Shown: positions 32,228 to 39,720, counted from the first letter of the stretch. The stretch is DNA of 64,000 nucleotides from Patescibacteria group bacterium (GCA_024239055.1 JANBVJ010000003.1:1-64000), one strand, 5' to 3'. Program-made: numbers and translations. Notes: generated from the sequence alone by a model not told the origin.

Positions 32228-32664
32228 TGGCAAAAGGTTTCAAAGACAGAACTGGTTCATTTCATCCAATGAATAAAAACAGTAGTGGAAAAAGTTCTAG
32301 AAACAAATCAGTTGAACCAAAGGCAGTTTTACTAAAAGATTTCAAAGTTTTTGAAACATTTTCATTTCCAGATTCAGGAGCAGACTTTGAAAGAACTCAT
32401 GTAGATACTATTGAAGCACTAGATTTCGAAGATGCAGAAAAGAAAGTTGCAGAACTATTCAAGATTGAGCAATCAGATTTAGAGGAACAAGGAGACTTTG
32501 GAGAAAACATAGTTAGTTATAGTTTTGAAACAATTCCTCACGATGGAAGAACTGGTGAAAAGATTACAGAACAACAAGCAGACAGACTAAGAGATCAAGA
32601 TGAAGAATTAGTTTCTGATGTTATTCATGGTGTAGATGTAGAGTTAGAAGAGGAGTCAGAGTAA
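32227..32664 (+). CDS. Tagged protein 14 (145 aa)
   Basis: Tag MAKGFKDRTGSFHPMNKNSS, GKSSRNKSVEPKA (PMN replaces PTG). The body is acidic, with TIEALDFEDAEKKVAELFKI resembling a short alpha/beta segment, and ends in an Asp/Glu-rich tail. Starts one base into the previous stop. Confidence 0.6.
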   Translation: MAKGFKDRTGSFHPMNKNSSGKSSRNKSVEPKAVLLKDFKVFETFSFPDSGADFERTHVDTIEALDFEDAEKKVAELFKIEQSDLEEQGDFGENIVSYSFETIPHDGRTGEKITEQQADRLRDQDEELVSDVIHGVDVELEEESE

Positions 32665-32665
32665 A

Positions 32666-32887
32666 ATGGTTAAAGGTTTCAGAGATGCAACAGGGAGATT
32701 TAGACCTACTGGAAAGAACAAAGGTAAGTCAAAGAGACGTAAGAGTTTGGGAGTAGAGATAGTTTCAGTTACTCTTGAACCAAAAACTATCAACAAAGTA
32801 AAACAAAGACAGGTAAAGAACATCAAGAAAGGAACACCAAATCCTTCATTCTCTCAGGCAATCAATCAATTAGTAGATCAGGCATAG
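32666..32887 (+). CDS. Tagged protein 15, basic, RHH-like (73 aa)
   Basis: Tag MVKGFRDATGRFRPTGKNKG, KSKRRKSLGVE. The body VSVTLEPKTINKVKQRQVKN, then PNPSFSQAINQLVDQA resembles a ribbon-helix-helix DNA-binding unit (strand, helix with Arg/Lys, helix). Possible autoregulator or DNA-binding cargo. Last member of the tagged block. Confidence 0.55.
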   Translation: MVKGFRDATGRFRPTGKNKGKSKRRKSLGVEIVSVTLEPKTINKVKQRQVKNIKKGTPNPSFSQAINQLVDQA

Positions 32888-32997
32888 AAAGCCAACTGCG
32901 ATCACGTTTTTTTCAAACTTTTTGCAGTAACTAGAGTAATTTAGTCTCAATGTCTTGAAAGTGTACGTGTCAGTGGGGAAAGATTAGATCAAAAGAT

Positions 32998-33030
32998 AGT
33001 TTTTATACCTAAAATATTGCAAAATCGCTA
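32998..33030 (+). promoter_or_regulatory. TATA box of the DUF262 gene, leaderless
   Basis: TTTTTATACC at 33000-33009 is centred about 26 nt before the ATG at 33031, so transcription should start at the start codon. There is no ribosome site. Confidence 0.55.
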
Positions 33031-34272
33031 ATGCTAGAAAATAACAGGCGCACAGAAAAACGTGCGCATCAAAAGAAGGGCGCAAAAGAAAGCCAAACAA
33101 AAGCGGTAACGTTAATGGAAAAATATGTCGAAACACCAAAAACTGCACAACCACCAAAACTATACCTCAAAGGTCTGAAAAAATGTCATGCCTTTATGAC
33201 GTATTATACAAGCAAACAACTCTATGAACTACACAAGAAAAAGAAACTAAAAATTCCACCAATCCAAAGACCAGAAGGACAATGGAAAAAGGATCAGGAT
33301 CAAGCATTGATAAAATCAATGTTGAAGGGGTTTCCAATTATGCCAATGCTATTTCAATTAGCAGATGGAATACTTTGGGTACTTGATGGACAACAACGAC
33401 TATACAGCGAGAGATTATTCAGAGAAAACAAACTGAAAATTTCTAAATCCATATCAGAAGAGTTGGAAGGAATGAAGTGGAATGAACTAACACCAGAAAC
33501 TCAAAGGTCATACAACAACATGCCAATTCCTGCCTTCGTTATTCAAGGAAAAAATGGAGATGCAACATTGACGAAGAAGTTGGGTGTAGAAGCATACATC
33601 TTAGAACACAGTGGTTTACCATTGGTAGCACCACAAATCCGTAGAGCAAAATTCAACGACTCTGCATTTCACAAGTTGGTAATGAAGGTCAGAAACCAAA
33701 TGCTCCAATTCTATGTGTCTAACGGAATTGTCTCAAAAACAAGTATGCTGAGATCTAGAGAAGAAGAAATAATCGCAGAAAACATTCTTCTTGTTACATC
33801 AGGAGTTTCTGATGGTAGAGACATCGATAAGAAATACACTGAACGAAAAACTACTGCAAAGTTGAATAGTTATCTTGATGGAAAAGATCCAATAAGATTA
33901 CTACAAGGATATTTTGGTACAATCAACAGTATGTTTAATGAATTTGACAAAAAAGGCAAATGCATTGGTGGTGGCTTGAAAGGAACTGGATTTGATAATC
34001 CAAACAACTTCTATGGATTACTTGGTGCAGTAAAGAAAGCACTTGATGAAGGTATAATGCCTAGTAATCATAAAGACGTAGTACAAATAGGAAACAAGAT
34101 GAAGAAACTCGTACTTGAAGTTAAAACAACCTTACAAGACATAAGGGACAACCCTTCGAAAGTACCTCCTCAAGTATTGAAGTATCATACGACAATAAGT
34201 AGAGGAACAAGAGATCTACAAAATAGAGAAGATAGAATCAACATTCTATTTGATATAATCAAACGGAACTAG
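33031..34272 (+). CDS. DUF262 (GmrS-N-like) protein
   Basis: Basic N-terminus, then LKIPPIQRPEGQWKKDQDQA at about residues 72-91 and ILWVLDGQQRLYSE at about 113-126: the I-P-x-x-Q-R-x-x-x-W ... D-G-Q-Q-R-L signature of DUF262, a ParB-related NTP-binding domain. In GmrSD type IV restriction and related defences DUF262 is fused to an HNH (DUF1524) nuclease; here an HNH gene follows separately. Role could be defence against rival elements. The C-terminal ~200 residues are unassigned. Confidence 0.7.
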   Translation: MLENNRRTEKRAHQKKGAKESQTKAVTLMEKYVETPKTAQPPKLYLKGLKKCHAFMTYYTSKQLYELHKKKKLKIPPIQRPEGQWKKDQDQALIKSMLKGFPIMPMLFQLADGILWVLDGQQRLYSERLFRENKLKISKSISEELEGMKWNELTPETQRSYNNMPIPAFVIQGKNGDATLTKKLGVEAYILEHSGLPLVAPQIRRAKFNDSAFHKLVMKVRNQMLQFYVSNGIVSKTSMLRSREEEIIAENILLVTSGVSDGRDIDKKYTERKTTAKLNSYLDGKDPIRLLQGYFGTINSMFNEFDKKGKCIGGGLKGTGFDNPNNFYGLLGAVKKALDEGIMPSNHKDVVQIGNKMKKLVLEVKTTLQDIRDNPSKVPPQVLKYHTTISRGTRDLQNREDRINILFDIIKRN

Positions 34273-34379
34273 ATTCTACCCTCATGGTCATCTCGGCAAA
34301 GTTGACCAAATCCTCTTTTTTTCCACTATGATTTAACTCTTTTTTTGTACAATCCAATTTTTTTCAGTATAGTACAAAA

Positions 34380-34518
34380 AAATATCTATATGGTAGAAAC
34401 TAGGAATAATAATAGAAAAGGGAAAGGGATCTGAGAAAGCCGATCTCTTGTTGATTAAAAACGAAGGCAGATTACCTTCGGGCAAGAACTAGGCTACCAC
34501 TTGTAATCTCAGCAAGTG
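34380..34518 (+). ncRNA. Candidate structured transcript between DUF262 and HNH genes
   Basis: A TATA-like ATATCTATATGG (about 34382-34393) is followed by CGAAGG/CCTTCG with a 7-nt loop, then CACTTG/CAAGTG with a 9-nt loop, plus GGC/GCC closing pairs. It is not a tRNA: no T-loop or acceptor end. It may be a leader controlling the HNH gene or a small RNA of its own. Confidence 0.35.
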
Positions 34519-34530
34519 CCTGAGTACCAA

Positions 34531-34953
34531 ATGAATTTTTATTACACTTTTTTAAGATTACGATACTTGCCACCTTTTGCAGTAACTTGTTTGAAATGCT
34601 CACCTAAAGATCTAGACTATCTAAACAAGCATCCAAAGTTATATCATCACAAATTATTCTTATGGGCATTAGCAGTAAAGATTAGAGATCATCACAAATG
34701 CATAATATGTCAAGCATTAAACTGGCAGATGGAACCAAGAGAAAAAGGTGAGATACAAGCACATCACATTTTCCCATTAGATCTTTTTCCAGACTTGATG
34801 TTTGTTATTGAAAACGGAATGACTTTGTGTAACTTGCATCACAAGAACTTACATTACAAACAGTTTAACAAAATAAAAAATGTTATTTTAGAGTTTGGAG
34901 ACGTACCAAATCCATTTGAAAAACAAAATGAAAAAGAAAGTTTCATACTTTGA
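34531..34953 (+). CDS. HNH endonuclease
   Basis: ATG 34531 (GTG 34516 also possible). Residues 55-110 have HKCIICQAL ... EIQAHHIFPLDLFPDLMFVI, then NGMTLCNLHHKNLH: C-x2-C, H-H and N-G-x-T-L-C-x-x-H-x-x-x-H, a complete HNH/zinc fold. The N-terminal 50 residues are helical and basic. It probably cuts DNA, with the DUF262 protein as possible partner. A homing endonuclease is the alternative. Confidence 0.75.
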   Translation: MNFYYTFLRLRYLPPFAVTCLKCSPKDLDYLNKHPKLYHHKLFLWALAVKIRDHHKCIICQALNWQMEPREKGEIQAHHIFPLDLFPDLMFVIENGMTLCNLHHKNLHYKQFNKIKNVILEFGDVPNPFEKQNEKESFIL

Positions 34954-35014
34954 TCACTGATTAAAGCAAATTTCAAACTTTATTTTTTTAGGTTTCGTGT
35001 GGCGTGGGCGAAAT

Positions 35015-35075
35015 TTACAAAAAACTTTTGTGTGTAAAAACTTTTGTGGACTTTGACAAAAAACTTTGTCAGTCA
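35015..35075 (+). promoter_or_regulatory. Repeat and hairpin upstream of the SprT-like gene
   Basis: AAAAACTTTTGTG occurs twice in direct repeat (about 35021 and 35036). TGACAAA-AAAC-TTTGTCA, closed further by GAC/GTC, forms a strong hairpin at about 35049-35071. The stretch could hold an upstream terminator and an operator. Confidence 0.45.
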
Positions 35076-35117
35076 TAAAATGATTTTATACATCCGATTT
35101 TCAGATCATGTGATCAC

Positions 35118-35129
35118 AAAGGAGGTGAT
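35118..35129 (+). promoter_or_regulatory. Full-length Shine-Dalgarno sequence
   Basis: AAAGGAGGTGAT matches the complement of the archaeal/bacterial 16S rRNA 3' end over 12 bases, 4 nt before the ATG at 35134. It is the strongest ribosome site in the window and indicates high translation of the next gene. Confidence 0.7.
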
Positions 35130-35133
35130 GTAA

Positions 35134-35850
35134 ATGAGAATAGCAAGAAAACTTAGAACGGACAAACGTTCAAAGATGAGAGTCAAGGCAGACGTACTTG
35201 CAACAAAAGTAATTCTGCAAATTGACAACCTATCTTTGAAACTGTCTCACGTAGAGGCAAGAAGAGTAGCGACAACGCTGGAGAAGGCAGTTAACATACA
35301 GTTAACTCACAGGGAGAAAACAATCTCTTCCTCTTCTTCTACTCAACAGGTTCTAGTAGAACCAGAACAGAAAGAAGAGTTACCAGTGTTGACAACACTG
35401 GATAGAAGATTGGAGATATGCAGATACATCTATCAAGTAATCAAGGAGAAACATCAAGACATACCAAAATACAAAGTATCAAAGATAAATCCATTCAGAG
35501 CAGAAAAGACTTGTAACAGCACATCATTAGGACATGCATTCGCACACTGTCACAATCAGAGTAGAGGAAAATACAAGTACAGAATCTGTATCAAGCAGAA
35601 AATGTTACTTAATCCATTATACAGACAACAACCAAGATACCCAATTCAAGGAACAAATCTCAATGATGTATTTGAAAACTTGGCAGATATGATGTCACAT
35701 GAAATGGCACACTTGAAAATAACTAGGTGTAGTCACTGTAAAAAGTGGAGAGCAAGGTATGAACAACTGCATAAGACGATCATCACATCAATTCGAAATG
35801 GAGAATTCTTCAAAAACATGCCTGATAACTTGAAAGAATCCAAGACGTAG
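35134..35850 (+). CDS. SprT-like zinc metalloprotein
   Basis: Basic N-terminal region with VKADVLATKVILQIDNLSLK (about 17-36), a Ser-run linker, then a C-terminal domain with MMSHEMAHLK (about 187-196), an H-E-x-x-H zinc-protease motif, and CSHCKKW just after it. The SprT/Spartan layout suggests proteolysis of DNA-bound proteins; it could be a non-catalytic zinc protein. A GTAGAG triple repeat follows the stop (35847-35867). Confidence 0.6.
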   Translation: MRIARKLRTDKRSKMRVKADVLATKVILQIDNLSLKLSHVEARRVATTLEKAVNIQLTHREKTISSSSSTQQVLVEPEQKEELPVLTTLDRRLEICRYIYQVIKEKHQDIPKYKVSKINPFRAEKTCNSTSLGHAFAHCHNQSRGKYKYRICIKQKMLLNPLYRQQPRYPIQGTNLNDVFENLADMMSHEMAHLKITRCSHCKKWRARYEQLHKTIITSIRNGEFFKNMPDNLKESKT

Positions 35851-35883
35851 AGGTAGAGGTAGAGGTAAAAGTGCGATCAACAT

Positions 35884-35921
35884 AACTCTTTTATCCTCCT
35901 ACTTTCAATTCACTACTACCA
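35884..35921 (+). promoter_or_regulatory. TATA-like promoter of the channel gene
   Basis: CTCTTTTATCC at 35885-35895, about 30 nt before ATG 35922, with CACTACTACCA right before the ATG, a short version of the ACT-run leaders seen in the 37-58 kb operons. Confidence 0.45.
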
Positions 35922-36932
35922 ATGGAATACAGGGGACTAGGCATAATCTTTATGGCAATAATGTTATTTGCACTCTCCCCTGTGGGGTTAGCATTCGGGC
36001 AAGATTCAGTTGTTGTTCTTGAAAAAGAACCTGTATCCGAATATTCTGTCGAGGAAGTAATCGAACAGTACGGTATAAGAATTCTCTACGAACCAACGTT
36101 AGAAACTTTCACCGCACTAGGAACTGGTCTTGCTCAAAGTGCAACTCTTATCGCTGGATTCTTAATTACAATTTTCATTGGATGGTTAGCAGGAAGATTT
36201 GCAAGTGGTGTACTCAGACGAATTATTAAAAAATGGTTTGAACATGAAAAACTTCTCAAAGCAATTGGAATGAATAAAGAAGAATTTGCAGAATCAAGTT
36301 GGAGACAAGTACACAACTTAATTCCATTTACAGTAAAGTGGTTTATCTGGTTAGCATTCTTTATTGTTGCAATTGATCTGTTACAAATTCCACAAGCAAC
36401 TGGTGCGCTTACAGAACTATGGGCTTGGATACCAAGAATAGTTGTTTTCATAATTCTAGTTTCTGTTGGATTCATCATTGCAAGAATTGCATTAAAGTGG
36501 ATGAGTGATACAAAACCAGAATTATTTGGTAAGGAAGGAACAGTACAACTTGCAAAGGGACTTGTGCAAGGAATAATATTCGCAATAATTTTCGGCATAG
36601 GAATAACAACATTAGGCGTTGGAGAGGATATAATTCCAATTCTGTTTTGGGTTATCTTAGCAGGATTCATGGGTATGGCAATTGCAATTGCAGTTGGATT
36701 AAGACATACTGCAAGATACTGGAGTGCAGGAGAAGCAATCAAACGAGACATTGAGGGAGGCGAGATTGAAATTGGAACACACAAAGGAACTGTTGTTAAA
36801 GTTGGAATCACACATACAAAACTTAAAGAACAAAATAAAACTGTATTATTACCAAACGAATCATTCGAAGCAAATGCAATTACAATAACTAAAGATCCAC
36901 CAGATAAAGAAGAGAAGAAAAAAAATGCCTAA
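35922..36932 (+). CDS. MscS-like mechanosensitive channel
   Basis: N-terminal signal sequence (about 7-27), then about five TM helices (near 68-90, 132-155, 165-190, 208-232, 238-262). The C-terminal EIEIGTHKGTVVKVGITHTK and VLLPNESFEANAITI match the MscS beta-domain pattern (G-x-V-x-x-I-x-x-x-x-T ... I-P-N). Small-conductance ion channel in the host membrane. Unusual cargo for an archaeal element; may alter osmotic behaviour of the infected cell. The antisense frame is a shadow. Confidence 0.7.
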   Translation: MEYRGLGIIFMAIMLFALSPVGLAFGQDSVVVLEKEPVSEYSVEEVIEQYGIRILYEPTLETFTALGTGLAQSATLIAGFLITIFIGWLAGRFASGVLRRIIKKWFEHEKLLKAIGMNKEEFAESSWRQVHNLIPFTVKWFIWLAFFIVAIDLLQIPQATGALTELWAWIPRIVVFIILVSVGFIIARIALKWMSDTKPELFGKEGTVQLAKGLVQGIIFAIIFGIGITTLGVGEDIIPILFWVILAGFMGMAIAIAVGLRHTARYWSAGEAIKRDIEGGEIEIGTHKGTVVKVGITHTKLKEQNKTVLLPNESFEANAITITKDPPDKEEKKKNA

Positions 36933-37086
36933 AGCAAAACCATTCGGTGGTTACAACATAAAATTTGAAAACTGTCCAGAAAGTATGGAAGATGTTTTCG
37001 GAAAAAAACCACTTAGTCCATCAGAGATGACAAAGGTTCTCTGGAAGTTTATAAAAAAACATAGACTGTCTGGATACAATGATTAA
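36925..37086 (+). CDS. SWIB-like mini-protein (53 aa)
   Basis: ATG 36925 overlaps the channel gene by 8 nt. MPKAKPFGGYNIKFENC at the start and PLSPSEMTKVLWKFIKKHRL at the end. The L-S-x-x-E-x-x-K-x-L-W-x-x-I-K-x-x-x-L pattern matches the core of SWIB/MDM2-type domains. I believe related small proteins exist in Nitrososphaeria. Possible chromatin or transcription role. Confidence 0.6.
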   Translation: MPKAKPFGGYNIKFENCPESMEDVFGKKPLSPSEMTKVLWKFIKKHRLSGYND

Positions 37087-37232
37087 GCACCAATAATCCA
37101 CTCTGGTACTAATCTCAATTTAGAACCACATGTTTTACAGAAGATACGACCATCAATTTCATAGGCATCATTAACTCCATGTGATTCACAACAGAATTTT
37201 TTCAGAACTACCTTGTCATAATTACCAAACAC
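37083..37232 (-). CDS. Minus-strand zinc-ribbon protein (49 aa)
   Basis: From GTG at 37232 the minus strand encodes MFGNYDKVVLKKFCCESHGV ... IFCKTCGSKLRLVPEWIIGA, with CC and CKTCG forming a zinc ribbon. It overlaps the SWIB-like gene tail-to-tail by 4 nt. The G-x-I-F-C-x-x-C-G ending is typical of real small zinc proteins, so I call it despite its strand. Confidence 0.55.
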   Translation of the reverse strand: MFGNYDKVVLKKFCCESHGVNDAYEIDGRIFCKTCGSKLRLVPEWIIGA

Positions 37233-37310
37233 GAAGTTGAGACGGAGAGGCTATTAACATATTAGGATAACAAGAAAAATTGACTTTGGAGTGGAAATAA
37301 AGGGGTAAAC

Positions 37311-37359
37311 GGTCAGGTTTTTTGAGTTTGGTCAGCAATACATGACCGCATCTGGTCAG
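37311..37359. repeat. GGTCAG repeat cluster
   Basis: GGTCAG at 37311, TGGTCAG at 37329 and 37353, and the inverse TGACC at 37343. Four copies in 49 bp next to an AT-rich tract suggest protein-binding sites. Confidence 0.45.
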
Positions 37360-37526
37360 ATTTATCACTTTTTTTTTCTAGGCGATATATATACAAAAAC
37401 TACCAGAAAATCCTCAGAAAAAACTAAGATTTTACAAGGGTTGTTTGTGATGCCATTTTTCATTCACAAGTGATTTTGTTGTGATATAACTTTGAGATTT
37501 TTTATTAATTTACGAATAAGAAAAAT

Positions 37527-37553
37527 TTCAAATCACTACGTAGTATATTTGAA
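37527..37553. promoter_or_regulatory. CTACGTAG palindrome, copy 4 (best copy)
   Basis: TTCAAAT-C-ACTACGTAGT-AT-ATTTGAA: 7-bp outer arms and a 10-bp perfect core. It abuts the TTGTTC dyad at 37554. Model site for the family. Confidence 0.65.
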
Positions 37554-37612
37554 TTGTTCGTTTATGTGAACAAACAATAAAACATATACTACTACTACTA
37601 CTAATTTACTTA
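37554..37612 (+). promoter_or_regulatory. Promoter cassette A: dyad, TATA, ACT run
   Basis: TTGTTC (37554-37559) and GAACAA (37568-37573), then CATATA (about 37583-37588), then ACTACTACTACTACTA (37588-37603), then ATGG at 37613. The TATA-to-ATG distance implies a leaderless transcript. The same order recurs at 40588, 45026 and 53409. Confidence 0.6.
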
Positions 37613-37771
37613 ATGGTAGCAAACAAAAATCGAGTTAGCAACTCACAAAAATCGGAAGAGAAAAAATTTAGTATGAATGAAACTGAATTATTAGAATCTA
37701 GTAGATTAAGAAAAATATTTTCTGAGCAAAATTTAGAATCAACCAAACTAGGAAAGAGGTTTTACGTTTGA
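37613..37771 (+). CDS. Leader-type protein A (52 aa)
   Basis: Begins MVANKNRVSNSQ, shared with the 40643 gene (MVDKQNRVSNSQ) at both protein and DNA level (about 38 of 41 bases alike), then diverges into a charged helix. Ends in TTGA overlap with the next gene. May act as a leader or regulatory peptide for its operon. Confidence 0.55.
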   Translation: MVANKNRVSNSQKSEEKKFSMNETELLESSRLRKIFSEQNLESTKLGKRFYV

Positions 37772-38532
37772 GTCAAAAAACAAAAAGAAAGAGAACAAGA
37801 AATTGCGGTAAAAGAGCAAAATTAAATTCTCAAGGTTTTAAGACTTACAAAAATTTTAGAATATACATTGCTGAGACATCTAATGGAGGCTATAGTAGAA
37901 ATCCTAAACCAGCACCTAGATCACAAATTGTAGATATAGTTAGAGATCTATGGAATAATGACAAGTCAGTAAAAGCAATGCGTAAACACATTAAAGAAAT
38001 TAGTATTAGATATACACAAAACGGTATTGCTGGTACATGGTTTAAAGAAAAACAAAAAATAGTTGTTAACGATAACGGAAGAGATACAATTCCATTTTAC
38101 AAATCAGTTTTAATTCACGAAATAGTTGGTCACACATTTTGGGATTTTTCAAGAAAATATAGAAGATTAGAATTAATTGAATTTAACAAACTTGCAAATA
38201 AATTATCTCCAGTTAGCACCTATGTAAAAAAACATACTGATGAGTGGAAAAAAATTAATGATGAATATGACGACTTAGAACAATTTGAAAAGAGTATTGA
38301 ACATATTCCAGACTATGATGCATCCGAAGAGTTAACTAAAGAATATCAAACAAAACAAGAATCATTTGATGAAAATAGAAAAACAAACGGTCATGATTTA
38401 ATGACACGTTATGCTAATGAACAACATAGCGCAATTACTGAAATTGTTTATGGATCAAACGGTCATGACACTATACTAGATCAAGAGAACATTGATAAAT
38501 TAATCAAACTGTGGGAAGGTTTACACTATTGA
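37768..38532 (+). CDS. HExxH zinc metalloprotease-like protein
   Basis: TTG start in TTGA overlap. Very basic N-terminus (SQKTKRKRTRNCGKRAKLNS). KSVLIHEIVGHTFWDF at about residues 112-127 gives H-E-x-x-G-H, and NEQHSAITEIVYG near 225 could supply the third, Glu ligand of a gluzincin. Probably a peptidase acting on host or viral proteins; catalysis not shown. Confidence 0.65.
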   Translation: MSQKTKRKRTRNCGKRAKLNSQGFKTYKNFRIYIAETSNGGYSRNPKPAPRSQIVDIVRDLWNNDKSVKAMRKHIKEISIRYTQNGIAGTWFKEKQKIVVNDNGRDTIPFYKSVLIHEIVGHTFWDFSRKYRRLELIEFNKLANKLSPVSTYVKKHTDEWKKINDEYDDLEQFEKSIEHIPDYDASEELTKEYQTKQESFDENRKTNGHDLMTRYANEQHSAITEIVYGSNGHDTILDQENIDKLIKLWEGLHY

Positions 38533-39041
38533 AAATTAAGAGAGGATTATTTTCAAGGCATTCAATAACATCTCATACGTTTGGAGATGGCATTGAAGAT
38601 AAAATTGAAACTTACGAGTCTCCAACTATTGAAGGCGTTATTAAAATGGCAAAAAAAGGATTTATTGAACATTTTAAAAAACTAAAGTATGAAGAGAATT
38701 ATATTATAATTGATCTCGAAGGTTCAAACGATAAAGTTGAAATCTTTAAGGAAAAAGAATTTTCCGATGGCTTTGAAGATTCTAGTAAAACTGTCAAAAC
38801 ATGGTTAGTAACAAGAAGTAAAAAACAAAATAGAGAAATTATAAGTCAACTTAAAAATTTTAGAAATCCAAAATATGAAAATAATCCAGAATGTGAGTTT
38901 TGTTACAAAAAAGTTACTCAGGTATTCAAGGATCATTTACTCAATGATGCAAAAACAGAAAAAATGGTGTGTGCTAAATGCAAAAAAGATTTAGCAATAA
39001 TGAGAACTTTAGTTGAAAAAAGTGAGGCAAAAACAAAATGA
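38529..39041 (+). CDS. Hypothetical protein with C-terminal zinc ribbon (170 aa)
   Basis: TTG 38529 (TTGA overlap) chosen over GTG 38511. Mixed alpha/beta body with YIIIDLEGSNDKVEIFKEKE, then CEFCYKKVTQVFKDHLL ... MVCAKCKKD, a two-knuckle zinc site near residues 122-150. No family recognised. Confidence 0.6.
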   Translation: MKIKRGLFSRHSITSHTFGDGIEDKIETYESPTIEGVIKMAKKGFIEHFKKLKYEENYIIIDLEGSNDKVEIFKEKEFSDGFEDSSKTVKTWLVTRSKKQNREIISQLKNFRNPKYENNPECEFCYKKVTQVFKDHLLNDAKTEKMVCAKCKKDLAIMRTLVEKSEAKTK

Positions 39042-39262
39042 ATTTAAGTACACGAAGGAAAAAATTTATTTTAAATGCTAATCTTAGTGATTATAAATTA
39101 GCAAGATTTCATTTAAACAAATACTACGAATCAATAATAGCATGGGATAAAAGATACGGTAATAATCATACTTTAGATGAATTATTATCGTATGGTGATA
39201 AGTCATTTATCAAAATGTTTGAAATAGCAGAAAAGAAATTTTTAGAGGGATTAAAAAATTGA
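39038..39262 (+). CDS. Hypothetical helical protein (74 aa)
   Basis: ATGA overlap. Basic N-terminus (MNLSTRRKKFILNANLSDYK), aromatic-rich middle (YYESIIAWDKRYGNNHTL). No Cys and no recognised family. TTGA overlap with the next gene. Confidence 0.55.
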   Translation: MNLSTRRKKFILNANLSDYKLARFHLNKYYESIIAWDKRYGNNHTLDELLSYGDKSFIKMFEIAEKKFLEGLKN

Positions 39263-39720
39263 GTTTTAAAAAGATTGTACCATGCACAGAAGAGATCAAA
39301 CAAAAAGCAATTCACTTTGATAACATGATAAACGAAAAACCTTTGCGACTCTATACAATCAGACCAAATAATTTATTTGGATTAAAAGGAGGGTTAGTAT
39401 TTACTGGAAATTCATTAGATAAGGCAGTTGAAAAAGTAATTGATAACGCATTGCCTTTAGCATTCTTTAAAGTTGACGATCAAGAAGAGAGAATAAAAAT
39501 TTTAAGAAAAATAAAAAATGTTGCTAAAGCATTAACCCTTGATAATGTTATAATTGGATTAAACGGAAAAAAGAGATCTGAGGCATGGATTGAAACTGCT
39601 TATGATGTTGAAAAAGGAGATACATTAAGGTATGACGATCTAGATTTTGATAATAAATTAAATGAATGCTATTTCTATTGTCTAGAAAAAAACGAAGAAA
39701 AATGGGTGAATGAAGATTGA
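39259..39720 (+). CDS. Hypothetical protein (153 aa)
   Basis: TTG start. Alpha/beta, with LFGLKGGLVFTGNSLDKAVE near residue 35 and a C-terminal acidic tail. No recognised motif. TTGA overlaps at both ends. Confidence 0.6.
   Translation: MSFKKIVPCTEEIKQKAIHFDNMINEKPLRLYTIRPNNLFGLKGGLVFTGNSLDKAVEKVIDNALPLAFFKVDDQEERIKILRKIKNVAKALTLDNVIIGLNGKKRSEAWIETAYDVEKGDTLRYDDLDFDNKLNECYFYCLEKNEEKWVNED

Larger units (their letters stand above)
37087..37612. other. Intergenic control region
   Basis: Apart from the minus-strand zinc gene it is non-coding. GGTCAG-type repeats lie at 37311, 37330, 37343 (inverse TGACC) and 37354. A GATATATATAC box is at 37383, and a CTACGTAG palindrome, TTGTTC/GAACAA dyad and ACT run precede the 37613 start. 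A candidate replication origin and the promoter of the operon to its right. Confidence 0.55.

Noticed and set aside
15226..32887. Reading the repeated tag DNA as a mobile element or CRISPR array
   Set aside because: Each copy is in frame at a gene start, diverged mainly at synonymous sites, and has no terminal repeats.
34430..34525. Possible tRNA gene
   Set aside because: Hairpins are present but there is no T-loop consensus, no acceptor stem pairing and no CCA-type end.
36134..36811. 225-codon minus-strand frame
   Set aside because: Antisense to the MscS-like channel gene, with no independent signals.
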